Positions 60,201-63,528 are shown, numbered from the stretch's first letter. The stretch: 64,000 nt of DNA from Siphonodentalium dalli (GCA_032622095.1 CP136065.1:113439195-113503194), one strand, 5' to 3'. Numbers and translations: made by a program. Notes: generated by a model from the sequence alone, not told the origin.

Positions 60201-63200
60201 GAACCCCACATTGATGTACACATAATTTGGTAAGAGCTATCTCAAAACGTACCTACTTGAAAGATGTATGAACAAATTTGTTGATATAGCACTGAAAATA
60301 CGTGTTTTGTGTCTTATATTTTTTGAACAAATTTAGATTGTTTCGTTTGTGCCTGTTCAATTTTTAGTCAGTGATCAGCGAGTAAAAATTGCAATTAAGT
60401 GTTTTAATAGTGTTAAGATAACGCAATATACCTTTTTGGACATTCCATTTCTTATTTCTAAATTCTGATGAATACAAATGGCAAAGGGTTTGTACCAGGC
60501 CCTGTACATTGTGTCCATAGTTTATTTTTTATGACTGCAGTGCGTCATTCTGGGACATAGAATGCTCGTAGAAAGGTAGTTCATGTATTTATCGACCTAT
60601 TTCGATATCAGGAAAAATTAAAAAACAAATATTATTAGGTGTATTGGAGCGCAAACTTCTATGTGGCTTTAAGATACTTTAACATGCAATAGCTTGGTAT
60701 TTGACAACTTCATTTAGACTTCTTCTGGTTTGACGTTTTTTCAATCATGGCGTCACCATACTTCAGAATATTTGGAGATATCTTTTTTGAGTTTTGTTGA
60801 ATATTTTTTATTTGGAAATCACACAACATAGTTATTTTGTGTAATCTCATACTTTCAATCAGAGAATATTACAAGACAAAGTTTTTATGTTAATCATGGG
60901 AGAAGTCAGCTTATATGCTATCCTAATGATTTTAATTGTTACCATGAATATAATACTGAATACTTAACACTTTGAGTGCCAGGTCCGATTTTTGTATCGA
61001 CCCATATACCCTGTGCCAATGCATTCTCTTATATATGCGAGTCGACCATAGGTCGTCTCGCATATATAAGAGAATGCATTGGCTTAACCCAAAAACAAAC
61101 AAAAAAAATCATTTTTTAAATTTTTTTTAGGGCACTCTACAGACCATAAATTAGGGCCGATGAGATCGGCCCCTGGAACTAAAAGGGTTAAATAACCTGT
61201 TTTCTAATCTAACCGATTGTGCGTGTTGAGAACAGACTTCTATTTATAATGACTTTATAAATATGGTACTTCGTTTATCTGTAGAGTGAAGATGTAAAAC
61301 TCCTGCGGGAAGAAATTCATAGAGGTTATGATGAATTGGACCAGGTCGCTCAGCTCAGAGATGAGTGCTCCAGAATATCTTGGGGTGTCGGCGATAACTC
61401 AAGCAGGAAAACGTCAAGGTAAAACATCACATTCTATTTTTCCTCCTAATTATAAGTCTGCTACCAGGGTATTGTTATAGTCTTGCTCACCCCTGGTCAA
61501 GTGGCTATGATATTGGTAGGGCAAAGCAATGATGTTAAGGAAAAGTTATTTTATTAATTGTTGTCATTTTTGCCACTCTGTGTAGAAAATATTCAAAAAC
61601 ATGTATGTTGTGAAATATTTAAAAATGGCTGACTTGCTTGGTGCAAACTAGTCATAGTTGAGATGGCTATCCCTGTCCTTGGCAGATACCAGAGCGCACC
61701 AGTCATACTTCCTTTCTCACTCTGTCACTGACTGGGTACTTGTCTATAGTTTTCTATATTTAGCACAGGTTTTTCCAGACAAAATGGCGAGACCGCGATC
61801 GACCAAAGTCAAATTTCATATGTGCTTTTTTGAGAACAATTCCCTCACTAAAAACTTATTGACAGAATGGAGAATTAGAGCAGTAGTTTTGTTGACAATT
61901 TTCGCACACTCCTTAGCAAAATGGCAGCAAATTAGAACTCTTGTGTTTGACTTGCCATGAACGTTGTCGTCCATGTGCGTTTTGACTTTTGTGTTGAAAA
62001 AATAATCGGAGAACCAAATCACACCGTTTCGCAATATAGTTCTTTGGTTCTATACGGACTTTCCTAACTTAAGATACAAAATTACACAATCGTTGTTCGA
62101 TATTTTTTGTGCTTAATAAGGCCAACATGTTGCTCTGTGTGCTTAGTATATATATTTATATGGCGGAAGTCCACCAAATGTGGGTAAAATGTCGCCGGTA
62201 GCAGCAGTCTTACCGAATCATCAAGGGAGGTAAACCCTGCATGGAGTTTATGCAGATACCAGCGCCACCATTATTAAAATACTTAAAATATATATGTTCT
62301 TGAATGTTTTTTACAGCCACTGGCTTTTGCTCAAATCGCTTCTGTTAGGGAATCATCGCAAACATGACAACCATAGGAAAAATAATGGTACTTTCCTCAG
62401 CATGGCCTACCAGCATCATAGCAATACAACAGCACCCACCAGAATCATAGAAAATTAGCTGGGCTACTTGACATGTGGTGTGCTCTATTATAGGTTCTGG
62501 AAATTTTGTCTTATTGATTTTATGGCAAAATTACTCCCTGTACACTTTATGAATAATAAATATATAGAACGAATATTCTAATGCTCTAACTAGGCGTCTG
62601 CTTAAACTTTGGTTAGACACTAACTGGGCATCTTGGATGAGTGATGCAATCAAACTTGACATACCCACAATGAATAAGGAAGCATTACAGCCGACGAGTT
62701 GCCTAGGCATGTTAATATTCTATTGGCTTGGTACTATTTAGTGTGTGTGGCAGGAAGTCCCCAAAATTATTATAATTATTAATGTGGGGTGGACAATTGT
62801 AAAGTTCTGTATTGCATAGAGCGAAGGGTATGTTTGGTAATGCTTCCAAAATCACTACTATTAAAATTTAGAATGTATATACTGGTTTATGAGTAATTTT
62901 TATGACTTGGACCATTACCGGTAGTGTTCATCCTTTATTAATTGTTCTTCTTTGTTTTTAAAGGGAAATAACCCTAGGTGACCATGGCAGAAATTCACAT
63001 CACAATTCAGGTGACATGCACAGAGACATGTATAGGCCAGCACCTTCCTCAACACCACGCCCCAGTAGTGCACCGTCAGACAGATCTGAGTTCAGCCCAT
63101 CTCCACCAAAGAGGCCTTCAACTGCTACTGGGCATGTATCGTCGAGATCACACCTACGGAAATCTATGTCAGCTCTAAAATTTGAAACTTCAAAGTCCGG

Positions 63201-63220
63201 CAGAAAACCACTGACAGCAT
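21224..63220 (+). CDS. VWA3B-like: VWA3A/VWA3B-like protein, 15 coding exons, 3' end outside window
   Basis: Joined coding segments: 21224-21287, 33711-33944, 39273-39364, 42573-42823, 43830-43989, 44474-44542, 45189-45295, 46254-46489, 48158-48354, 50793-50947, 51628-51766, 53231-53461, 55445-55633, 61285-61418, 62964-63220. Every junction has an AG acceptor and GT donor, and the phases join without a stop into 838 codons plus one base. Unit 1 (about residues 71-335) has a W73-L motif region, then a VWA fold with strand 'VLTIILDIRNM' (174-184), whose DxSxS motif is degenerate. Unit 2 (about 425-695) repeats the plan with W427-L and a canonical MIDAS: D547-x-S549-x-S551, T617 and D640 in 'LLTDGRPD'. 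Residues 753-838 are Ser/Pro/Arg-rich. There is no signal peptide or membrane segment, so the protein is probably intracellular. This domain order is that of the vertebrate VWA3 family (about 1200-1300 residues), whose biochemical role is poorly known; human VWA3B is linked to a recessive spinocerebellar ataxia. VWA3A cannot be excluded. The gene spans at least 42 kb, mostly introns full of transposons. Confidence 0.92.
21724..21826. repeat. Perfect 45-bp-arm hairpin in intron 1
   Basis: 'CCAAGTCTTCTCGTACTAAA' onward (21724-21768) is exactly complementary to 21782-21826, with a 13-base loop. I see no mismatch in 45 pairs, so the inverted duplication is recent or maintained. Confidence 0.92.
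22381..23255 (-). pseudogene. L1-like LINE ORF2 C-terminal remnant
   Basis: On the minus strand the last 50 codons read with a zinc-knuckle pattern: 'LCTFCQQEKECIEHLLVSC' then a 'FWKEF' motif (C-x2-C-x6-C/E-x3-H-x4-C), ending at TGA 22383-22381. Upstream pieces, in shifting frames, include 'NGPIEFL', 'FWKISLRAYALLPEEL' and 'SDWRKAIKNSKTILTDIRN', the usual order at the end of L1/Tx1-type ORF2 proteins. Several frameshifts and stops make it clearly dead. It lies antisense in intron 1. Confidence 0.75.
23269..23454. mobile_element. TA-flanked foldback MITE, family A, copy 3
   Basis: TACAGTAAT and ATTACTGTA ends; both arms carry CTCCTTAAC(T/C)ACAGCAGAATTA. The centre is deleted relative to the copy at 17501. 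Confidence 0.85.
23455..24010. other. Intron 1, no feature recognised
   Basis: AT-rich, no supported ORF or repeat end. Confidence 0.4.
24011..24433. mobile_element. GGTACTCAAT element, split by a 3.4-kb insertion
   Basis: The left end is TTAAAGGTACTCAATCC. The right end is GTATTGAGTA up to 24433, continuing after the insertion as TACCTTTAAA (27821 on). Contains 'GATGGATAACTCTAAAATCA' and 'CGACTCGAATCAAATAT', shared with 14070-14870 and 34490-34715. Confidence 0.72.
24785..24925. repeat. CTGGACCA-type degenerate repeat with small inverted repeat
   Basis: Many 'GACTGGACCA' and 'GACCAGA' variants; 'AGACTGGACCACC' pairs with 'GGTGGTCCAGTCT'. ORFs over it on both strands are artefacts. Confidence 0.6.
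25000..26441. mobile_element. hAT-type element, copy 2 (1.44 kb)
   Basis: Starts CAGGGTTTCCGTCAGG and ends CTGGCGGAAACCCTG, flanked by GCTAATA on both sides (24993-24999 and 26442-26448). Long blocks are shared with 7499-8627. It contains a 22-base C run (about 25651-25672) and an extra block of about 250 bp near 25390-25640 absent from copy 1. Confidence 0.88.
26449..27380. other. Interior of the TA-flanked element, no ORF
   Basis: No transposase or other coding sequence. A C run lies at about 26991-27002. Confidence 0.4.
27990..28460 (+). repeat. Degenerate tandem array, period about 150-156 bp
   Basis: A 'TTTGTCCGTCCATTTGTC' tract is followed by units with 'GATAACTCCAGTTTGGAT', 'ATACAGGCCAAGTTCGAATA' and 'GAGTTACGGCC' (unit starts near 28035, 28185 and 28341). 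An older relative of the array at 19263. Confidence 0.65.
28619..28682. repeat. Near-perfect hairpin with G-run loop in intron 1
   Basis: 'TCAAATTTCAAATTTATGAG' onward to TAAAGGG pairs exactly with the right arm across a G run. Arms about 27 bp. Confidence 0.85.
28806..28865 (-). repeat. Relic of the AATAATCGTGATGGC minisatellite
   Basis: On the minus strand reads GTGCCTAATAATCGTGATGG then CCTAATAATAGTG. Same motif as 5250 and 6885. Confidence 0.5.
29531..30124 (+). repeat. Hairpin + CCGTCCGTC tract + tandem units of about 170 bp
   Basis: Opens with a hairpin 'TACCCCCCGC...GGGGGGGTA', then 'GTCCGTCCGTCATCCGTCCG', then units carrying 'TTGGCACAGACAT', 'CCATGGGAACCTGTGCACC' and 'GGAGTTATTCCCCTTTTTCG' (repeat spacing about 169-170). 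Closes with a second hairpin, 'GTCCCATTGGGAC', and CACACCTCTAG. The ORFs within are repeat artefacts. Confidence 0.82.
30125..30290 (-). mobile_element. Partial copy of TTAA MITE family C
   Basis: Contains 'CCAATGAATAAGAACCCTTC', 'GCACTTGTATTACATGTATC' and 'GAATAATAGCCATTCCA', shared with family C copies such as 35503-35743 in the same orientation. Confidence 0.5.
30291..32186. other. Intron 1, no supported gene
   Basis: Contains the longest uninterrupted ORF of the window (30928-30380, minus, 182 codons). It is Ile/Tyr/Phe-rich, as expected from AT-rich noncoding DNA, matches no family I know, and is not called. No other repeat was recognised. Confidence 0.4.
32187..32360. mobile_element. 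TTAA-flanked MITE (TTTCATGA family), one hairpin cassette
   Basis: TTAACCCTTTCATGA at the left and AAGGTTAA at the right. The cassette runs from CAGTGCATTC to GAATGCATTGGC with the inner stem CTCCCATAGGGAG. Confidence 0.8.
32361..33540. other. Intron 1, no feature recognised
   Basis: AT-rich. A loose inverted pair 'ACCTACAGTTTTTTGTTGTA' / 'TATTGTAGGTATTCTCTA' spans about 33046-33155. Confidence 0.35.
33541..33692 (-). mobile_element. TTAA MITE family C, partial, just before exon 2
   Basis: 'GAATAATAGACCTTTCCAAT' and 'GTATAGAAAGGTTTAA' match family C. Its end lies about 20 bases before the exon 2 acceptor. Confidence 0.6.
33711..33944 (+). CDS. VWA3B-like: VWA3-like exon 2 (residues 22-99)
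   Basis: The acceptor is TTTTAAAG and the donor GTGAGT. The exon begins in phase 1, completing an Asp codon. It carries the first W-L motif region, 'RKWLQNYSLRKNRL' (71-84), then 'ILTQIGFKLAD' (89-99), and ends in phase 1. The same W-L pattern recurs in exon 9, marking the internal duplication. The intron before it is 12.4 kb, the longest in the gene. Confidence 0.93.
33950..34345 (+). repeat. Degenerate tandem array, period about 167 bp
   Basis: Units with 'ACCGATAACTCCAGTTTG' (about 34073 and 34240) and 'GAGTTACGACCCTTTTCGAC'. It begins immediately after the exon 2 donor. Confidence 0.62.
34490..34715 (+). mobile_element. Relic of the GGTACTCAAT element with an intact right end
   Basis: Contains 'GATGGATAACTCTAAAATCA' and 'AGTGGTAATA', and ends 'GGATTGAGTACCTTTA'. 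This end equals the pre-insertion site of the 3.4-kb element at 24434. Confidence 0.6.
34716..35502. other. Intron 2, no gene seen
   Basis: Contains 'GGGAGAAGT' motifs at 34831 and 35105-35135, like those in the hAT MITE at 47690. No coding evidence. Confidence 0.4.
35503..35743 (-). mobile_element. TTAA MITE family C, copy abutting another TTAA MITE
   Basis: Right end 'ACTGAATGGGAGAATTCATT' then 'CAGTAAAGAAAGTGTTAA'. It shares the TTAA at 35740 with the neighbouring hairpin-cassette MITE. Confidence 0.72.
35740..36015. mobile_element. TTAA-flanked MITE (TTTCATGAC family), two hairpin cassettes
   Basis: TTAACCCTTTCATGACTGGG at the left; GTCATAAAAGTTTAA at the right. Two cassettes in opposite orientation are separated by a 'TTTACCTTGACCTTG' linker. 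Short ORFs across it are artefacts. Confidence 0.85.
36016..37544. other. Intron 2, no feature recognised
   Basis: AT-rich; ORF 36828-37055 (minus) has no recognisable domain. Confidence 0.4.
37545..37930. mobile_element. TTAA-flanked MITE (TTTCATGAC family) with an expanded loop
   Basis: TTAACCCTTCCATGACTAGA at the left; GAGGTTAA at the right. The first cassette is intact. The second is interrupted after GCGAGGCTCCCTATA by a 39-bp tandem repeat and resumes at CTCCCTATAG. Confidence 0.75.
37727..37824. repeat. 39-bp tandem repeat, 2.5 copies, in a hairpin loop
   Basis: Unit CGTATCACAAACTGTTCATA + AATCACTTCATGATCATAC; two exact copies (37727-37765, 37766-37804) and a half copy. It creates a repeated peptide in all frames. 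Confidence 0.92.
37931..38560. other. Intron 2, no feature recognised
   Basis: No ORF or repeat supported. Confidence 0.4.
38561..38755. mobile_element. TA-flanked foldback MITE, family A, copy 4
   Basis: 'TCAACTCCTTAACC' and 'TTTCAGGATTTAGTC'-type arms; right end GCATTACTGTA. The left end is degenerate, and part of the right arm near 38725 is replaced. Confidence 0.8.
38886..39150 (+). mobile_element. TTAA MITE family C
   Basis: 'TTAAACCCTTTCTTTAC', 'TATATTGGAATGGTCTATTA', a G run (38961-38976) and 'TCTGAACATTTCCTAAGGGA' near the right end. Confidence 0.65.
39273..39364 (+). CDS. VWA3B-like: VWA3-like exon 3 (residues 100-130)
   Basis: The acceptor is TTTTCCAG and the donor GTGAGT. It encodes residues 100-130, beginning DYDYQLKRPVASKY and ending 'GKTFN'. 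It enters in phase 1 and leaves in phase 0. The exon is short, but it joins exons 2 and 4 exactly and bridges the W-L region to the first VWA fold. Confidence 0.9.
39451..39541. repeat. Imperfect hairpin, about 38-bp stem, 9-base loop
   Basis: GCAGAATGAGGT pairs with ACCTCATTCTGC; then CAGAGG/CCTCTG and GTGATGCT/AGCATCAC after small internal loops. It lies 87 bases after exon 3. The shape resembles a microRNA precursor or a tiny foldback; the sequence alone does not decide. Confidence 0.6.
39542..40192. other. Intron 3, no feature recognised
   Basis: AT-rich, with an A run at about 40072-40085. Downstream flank of the nested antisense ORF. Confidence 0.35.
40193..40198 (-). promoter_or_regulatory. 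Candidate polyadenylation signal of the nested antisense gene
   Basis: AATAAA on the minus strand, about 135 bases beyond the TAA of the 80-codon ORF, a plausible 3' UTR length. AT-rich DNA makes this hexamer common, so support is modest. Confidence 0.3.
40332..40574 (-). CDS. Small antisense gene nested in VWA3-like intron 3 (80 aa, unknown)
   Basis: An ORF starting 'MAESSGGDAEYYSIQVLLGG' and ending 'HVVRSFGGK'. It is not low-complexity, has a balanced soluble composition (E, D, K, S, V), and has two cysteines-lysine patches but no membrane segment or signal peptide. The ATG at 40574 sits in a strong context (A at -3, G at +4). An ETS-like CTTCCG lies about 25 bases upstream on the same strand, and an AATAAA lies about 135 bases after the stop. 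These traits suggest a single-exon gene or retrocopy, or a first exon. I do not recognise the family and propose no function. It is transcribed against the host gene. Confidence 0.5.
   Translation of the reverse strand: MAESSGGDAEYYSIQVLLGGEIINQKLQQLKSSDNVSVTFLELDETLKVVKITTKSCPNDQGHEVSKDTPLHVVRSFGGK
40575..41490. other. Intron 3 upstream of the nested antisense ORF; possible promoter side
   Basis: A minus-strand CTTCCG (ETS-like) lies about 20-25 bases before the antisense ATG. A 96-codon + strand ORF (41098-41388) contains 'HDIVLIIDNSQ', which superficially looks like a VWA first strand, but its phase does not fit the VWA3-like splice pattern and it is not called. Confidence 0.3.
41491..41890. 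mobile_element. TTAA-flanked MITE (TTTACCCAACA family), two hairpin cassettes
   Basis: Perfect inverted ends TTAACCCTTTACCCAACA / TGTTGGGTAAAGGGTTAA. Two cassettes in opposite orientation, both with the CGACC...GGTCG inner stem. Interior A/T runs. Confidence 0.9.
42004..42195 (+). mobile_element. TTAA MITE family C, right end degraded
   Basis: 'TTAACACTTATTTTACTAAA', 'GTATATATTGGAATGGTCTA', 'GATAATACAAGTGCAGAAGG'. Confidence 0.65.
42196..42572. other. Intron 3 end, no feature
   Basis: Nothing recognised besides the exon 4 acceptor. Confidence 0.4.
42573..42823 (+). CDS. VWA3B-like: VWA3-like exon 4 (residues 131-213), start of VWA fold 1
   Basis: Contains 'YKRRLEWLTSECRRTFG' (152-168), the counterpart of 'RLDWLRQGSRALFG' in exon 11. 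It is followed by the first VWA strand 'VLTIILDIRNM'. The MIDAS DxSxS is degenerate here: D180 is kept but R182 and M184 replace the serines, so metal binding is unlikely. The exon ends with strand 'KFNLI'; donor GTAATT, phase 2. Confidence 0.94.
42824..43829. other. Intron 4, no gene seen
   Basis: One possible old 'GAGTTACGGCCCTTTCTT' unit end at about 43474-43491; otherwise unremarkable. Confidence 0.4.
43830..43989 (+). CDS. VWA3B-like: VWA3-like exon 5 (residues 214-267), VWA fold 1
   Basis: The acceptor is ATATTTCAG and the donor GTAAGT. Residues 236-267 ('GAIQWLWNLDRLAPIS...') align with 'SAWKWVQGLTCFGSTN' of exon 12. The exon enters in phase 2 and leaves in phase 0. Confidence 0.93.
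44474..44542 (+). CDS. VWA3B-like: VWA3-like exon 6 (residues 268-290), VWA fold 1
   Basis: A 69-base, phase 0-0 exon with strand 'NEAVYIFTEG', the counterpart of 'TEAIYLLTDG' in exon 12. The MIDAS Asp is replaced by E276. The donor is GTAAAT. The exon end plus donor is partly repeated twice just downstream (44571-44673). Confidence 0.9.
44571..44673 (+). repeat. Two decayed direct copies of the exon 6 end and donor
   Basis: Exon 6 ends 'TTGCAGAGAGATACTAATAG' + AAAAG|GTAAAT. Position 44571 on reads 'AGTTGCAGAGGGATACTAAT' + ATAAAAGGTAAAT, and about 44640 on reads 'TCAAATTGAAAAGGTAAATA' + TGCATTAAG. The first copy carries an in-frame TAA before its donor-like site. Confidence 0.75.
44665..44800. 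mobile_element. TTAA MITE (TTTCATGAC family), left-truncated, one cassette
   Basis: Starts inside the linker ('TATTATTAGGCCAATGC'), has the CTCCCTATTGGGAG inner stem, and ends 'GAAGTGTTAA'. Confidence 0.72.
44881..45052. mobile_element. Foldback element, about 75-bp arms
   Basis: 'GTGAGCAATTTTGGGATACC' pairs with 'GGTATCCCAAAATTTCTCAC', and 'GGCTAGAATGGAAA' with its complement; short loop near 44965. It lies in intron 6, 137 bases before exon 7. Confidence 0.82.
45189..45295 (+). CDS. VWA3B-like: VWA3-like exon 7 (residues 291-325), end of VWA fold 1
   Basis: The acceptor is TGTTTACAG and the donor GTAAGT. It encodes 'VPLHIISFNCC' (298-308), then 'YMKALARQTGG'. The same pattern, 'VKIHCISFNCR', ends the second VWA fold in exon 13. 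The exon ends in phase 2. Confidence 0.93.
45330..45558 (+). mobile_element. TTAA MITE family C
   Basis: 'TTAACACTTTCTTTACTGAA', 'GTATACATTGGAAGGGTTTG', 'GTCTGAACATTTCCTGACGG'; the right end is damaged. Confidence 0.68.
45559..46253. other. Intron 7, no gene seen
   Basis: Short ORF 45600-45884 has no recognisable domain. Confidence 0.4.
46254..46489 (+). CDS. VWA3B-like: VWA3-like exon 8 (residues 326-404), linker
   Basis: Starts 'FHAYAVVMEIDSYEPQPMD' after completing K326, then 'KTYGGVPPGCGVREDVLLVF' and a helical stretch 'EELERARYVLTQIQSVKKI'. It links the two repeat units. The donor is GTATGA, weaker than most in this gene. Leaves in phase 1. Confidence 0.92.
46490..47689. other. Intron 8, no gene seen
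   Basis: 'CCTGAGAAATGGGAAATCGA' at about 47213 resembles 'TCTGAGAAATGGGAAATTGA' at about 54094, suggesting a shared unnamed repeat. Confidence 0.35.
47690..48024. mobile_element. hAT-type MITE with perfect 8-bp target duplication
   Basis: Starts CAGGGCCCAAGCTAGG and ends CCTAGCTTGGGGCCTG, flanked by ACCGTAGT on both sides (47682-47689 and 48025-48032). Interior 'GGGAGAAGTGACTTCTCCCT' palindrome. Confidence 0.92.
48158..48354 (+). CDS. VWA3B-like: VWA3-like exon 9 (residues 405-470), second W-L region
   Basis: The acceptor is TATTCCAG and the donor GTGAGT. It contains 'KEWLDTHGLHRRRLGIHDLL' (425-444), matching 'RKWLQNYSLRKNRL' of exon 2 in spacing and key residues (W, L, L, R/K, L). This marks the start of the second repeat unit. 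Confidence 0.93.
48394..48634 (+). mobile_element. TTAA MITE family C, nearly complete
   Basis: 'TTAACCCTTTCTTTACTAAA' at the left; 'ATTTAGTTAAGAAAGGGTTA' at the right. A second TTAACCCTT just before it (48386) hints at repeated insertion at the same site. Confidence 0.8.
48711..48960. mobile_element. Foldback element 1 of a pair, about 120-bp arms
   Basis: 'TGCGGAAGTGAAACATTTGC' pairs with 'GCAAATGTTTCACTTCCGCA'; the centre is GGACTCGATTGAGTCC. It contains AAAGTCATATTGGACTCG, also found in the next foldback. Confidence 0.85.
49121..49279. mobile_element. Foldback element 2 of a pair, about 75-bp arms
   Basis: 'TTATACAATGTTGTGTACAG' pairs with 'CTGTACACAACATTGTATAA'. The core AAAAGTCATGTTGGACTCG is shared with the foldback 160 bases upstream, although the outer arms differ. 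Confidence 0.82.
49280..49975. other. Intron 9, no feature recognised
   Basis: AT-rich with TATA-type simple stretches near 49885-49925. Confidence 0.4.
49976..50194. mobile_element. TA-flanked foldback MITE, family A, copy 5
   Basis: TACAGTAATGCTCTAAATAA at the left; 'TTATTTAGAGCATTACTG' at the right, where the final A of the TA is lost. Both arms keep CTCCTTAACCACAGCAGAAT. Confidence 0.87.
50195..50792. other. Intron 9 end, no gene seen
   Basis: 'TCCCATTCGGACAGTCACAC' near 50510 matches the closing hairpin of the element at 29531 in degenerate form. An ORF at 50735-50385 has no known domain. Confidence 0.35.
50793..50947 (+). CDS. VWA3B-like: VWA3-like exon 10 (residues 471-521)
   Basis: A T-rich acceptor tract ends in CAG; the donor is GTGAGT. 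It encodes 'VKTSKLVHARYCDKFPVLRW' and on to a helix 'NYEQKVTVALNQIYQ' that corresponds to the pre-VWA helix of exon 4. Leaves in phase 2. Confidence 0.92.
51013..51510 (+). mobile_element. TTAA MITE family C split by another element
   Basis: Left part 'TAACCCTTTCTATACTAAAT' to about 51100; right part 'GAGCAGACAACAGCC...' to about 51510. Between them is a TIR element (51101-51412). Confidence 0.7.
51101..51412. mobile_element. Small TIR element nested in a family C MITE
   Basis: The ends are GGCCCACTTAATTTTTTAAT and the inverse of GGCCCACTTAGATTTTTAAT. 312 bp. The flanks (GTTATA / TTTTAGG) show no clear duplication. An 82-codon ORF inside (51149-51397) is Trp/Ile-rich and not convincing. Confidence 0.7.
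51628..51766 (+). CDS. VWA3B-like: VWA3-like exon 11 (residues 522-568), canonical MIDAS of VWA fold 2
   Basis: Contains 'RLDWLRQGSRALFGTVIENS' and then 'IYLLIDTSESM'. D547, S549 and S551 form the classic DxSxS metal-ion-dependent adhesion site at the end of strand 1. The donor is GTTGGT, which lacks the usual A/G at +3, but the reading frame continues exactly into exon 12. Confidence 0.94.
51848..52109. mobile_element. TTAA MITE (TTTCATGA family), two hairpin cassettes
   Basis: Left end 'TTTACCTTTCATGATGGGAG' (TTAA lost); right end 'AGTCATGGAAGGGTTAA'. Two cassettes in opposite orientation with CTCCCATAGGGAG-type inner stems. It lies 82 bases after exon 11. Confidence 0.82.
52110..52494. 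other. Intron 11, no feature recognised
   Basis: Short ORF 52258-52443 is unsupported. Confidence 0.4.
52495..52741. mobile_element. TTAA MITE (TTTGAGTGCCAGG family), one hairpin cassette
   Basis: Perfect ends TTAACCCTTTGAGTGCCAGG and CCTGGCACTCAAAGGGTTAA, typical of piggyBac-type elements. One cassette with the CGACC...GGTCG inner stem. Confidence 0.92.
52742..53230. other. Intron 11 end, no feature
   Basis: Nothing recognised. Confidence 0.4.
53231..53461 (+). CDS. VWA3B-like: VWA3-like exon 12 (residues 569-645), VWA fold 2
   Basis: Encodes 'KMKFNIVAFNTKAIAWRDRL', then 'GSTNTYAALQQAL' with the MIDAS threonine (T617), and 'AIYLLTDGRPDQ' with the MIDAS aspartate D640. Phase 0-0. The donor GTTAGC is unusual at +3; an extension into the intron would soon reach a stop. 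Confidence 0.94.
53462..55444. other. Intron 12, no gene seen
   Basis: AT-rich. A direct pair 'TACGAAATTCCCTAGT' lies at about 55038 and 55059. No repeats with clear ends. Confidence 0.4.
55445..55633 (+). CDS. VWA3B-like: VWA3-like exon 13 (residues 646-708), end of VWA fold 2
   Basis: The acceptor is CTACTTTTAG and the donor GTATGC. It contains 'VKIHCISFNCRDTEANEFL' and 'ELARATEGRYQYF', then an acidic stretch 'DDNDPEDQPDAYE'. Phase 0-0. The DIRS-like element lies in the following intron, 153 bases downstream. Confidence 0.93.
55943..55950 (+). promoter_or_regulatory. CRE palindrome TGACGTCA in the terminal repeat
   Basis: A perfect CREB/ATF-type site 15 bases before the TATA box; mirrored at 60045-60052 in the other terminal repeat. 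It points inward into the element. Confidence 0.6.
55965..55971 (+). promoter_or_regulatory. TATA box TATATAA in the terminal repeat
   Basis: TATATAA followed by 'GCTCTGTAGCCAGACCGC', where initiation would be expected about 25-30 bases downstream. Mirrored at 60024-60030 on the minus strand. Together with the CRE it looks like a retroelement promoter. Confidence 0.55.
56060..56160. repeat. Internal complementary region of the DIRS-like element
   Basis: 56060-56117 is the exact complement of 55786-55843, and 56118-56160 the exact complement of 60142-60184. The two outermost bases of the element are joined head to head at 56117/56118. Confidence 0.9.
57190..57815 (+). pseudogene. Degenerate coding remnant inside the DIRS-like element, family unknown
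   Basis: Three consecutive open stretches in shifting + strand frames (about 57283-57480, 57460-57590, 57585-57765) read like eroded protein ('NKWLQALRFNENPETMF', 'KGNAFGAWHLYVARF', 'QPGDIQYVEIPASSK'). I cannot assign a family. The orientation is opposite to that expected for the host element, so it may be an insertion. A 27-bp direct duplication ('ATTGAAAGGTCTAAATGAAG') starts it at about 57240. Confidence 0.35.
57816..59990. other. Interior of the DIRS-like element: SINE-like scraps and duplicated blocks
   Basis: The minus strand at 58001-57991 reads TAGCTGAGTGG, a perfect polymerase III A-box-like motif, and at 58288-58278 GGTTTGAATCC, a perfect B-box-like motif. Each lacks its partner at tRNA spacing, so only eroded tRNA-derived SINEs are suggested. 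Blocks 'AGTGCAGGAACC...CTGGTTGTA' (about 58873 and 59365) and 'GAAAGTAAGTCACC...TTTCGTGATAC' (about 59445 and 59604) are each duplicated. Confidence 0.4.
59991..60184. repeat. Right inverted terminal repeat of the DIRS-like element
   Basis: The reverse complement of the left repeat over 176 bases, then 'ATGACTTTGACGGAGATA' to 60184. Carries the mirrored TATA (60024-60030) and CRE (60045-60052), directed into the element on the minus strand. Confidence 0.88.
60185..60963. other. Intron 13, no feature recognised
   Basis: AT-rich; nothing supported. Confidence 0.4.
60964..61191. mobile_element. TTAA MITE (TTTGAGTGCCAGG family), one hairpin cassette
   Basis: TTAACACTTTGAGTGCCAGG at the left; 'CCTGGAACTAAAAGGGTTAA' at the right. 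The cassette has the CGACC...GGTCG inner stem. It lies 94 bases before exon 14. Confidence 0.88.
61285..61418 (+). CDS. VWA3B-like: VWA3-like exon 14 (residues 709-752)
   Basis: The acceptor is TTATCTGTAG and the donor GTAAAA. It encodes 'SEDVKLLREEIHRGYDELDQ' and on to 'SRISWGVGDNSSRKTS', a charged helix that may form a coiled coil. Leaves in phase 2. Confidence 0.88.
61419..62963. other. Intron 14, no gene called
   Basis: A 100-codon ORF (61658-61960) without a known domain lies in slightly less AT-rich DNA. No repeat ends were recognised. Confidence 0.4.
62964..63220 (+). CDS. VWA3B-like: VWA3-like exon 15 (residues 753-838), Ser/Pro-rich
   Basis: The acceptor is TTTTTAAAG and the donor GTAAGT. 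It encodes a low-complexity, probably disordered region: 'PAPSSTPRPSSAPSDRSEF', 'SPSPPKRPSTATG' and a basic 'RSHLRKSMSALKFETSKSG'. It ends in phase 1. No further exon was found up to 64000, so the rest of the gene lies downstream. Confidence 0.88.
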
Positions 63221-63528
63221 GTAAGTTAGAATAGGAAATCTGATAATATATACTTATTAGACGGGGATAAGCCAAATTAATAGCTGATTAGGGTGTGTCA
63301 TCTCCCAATTTTCCACCAAATGTCATGAAGTTTACTGTAACTACAAGTTTTCGAACTAAGAAAAATACAAAAACAAATTGTTCATGTCTGTTTGGAAAAT
63401 AAAATTTCAGGATTTGGTCTCCCAATTCAGAAATTCAGACTAAACAGTGGAAATATTAATTTTGAAATCAGTTATTTTGTAAATTTGCTTCAAATAATTT
63501 GTTTTGCATAAATATGAAGTTTGACCTG

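Noticed and set aside
61658-61960. 100-codon ORF in intron 14
   Set aside because: No acceptor/donor pair in a matching phase and no recognisable domain.
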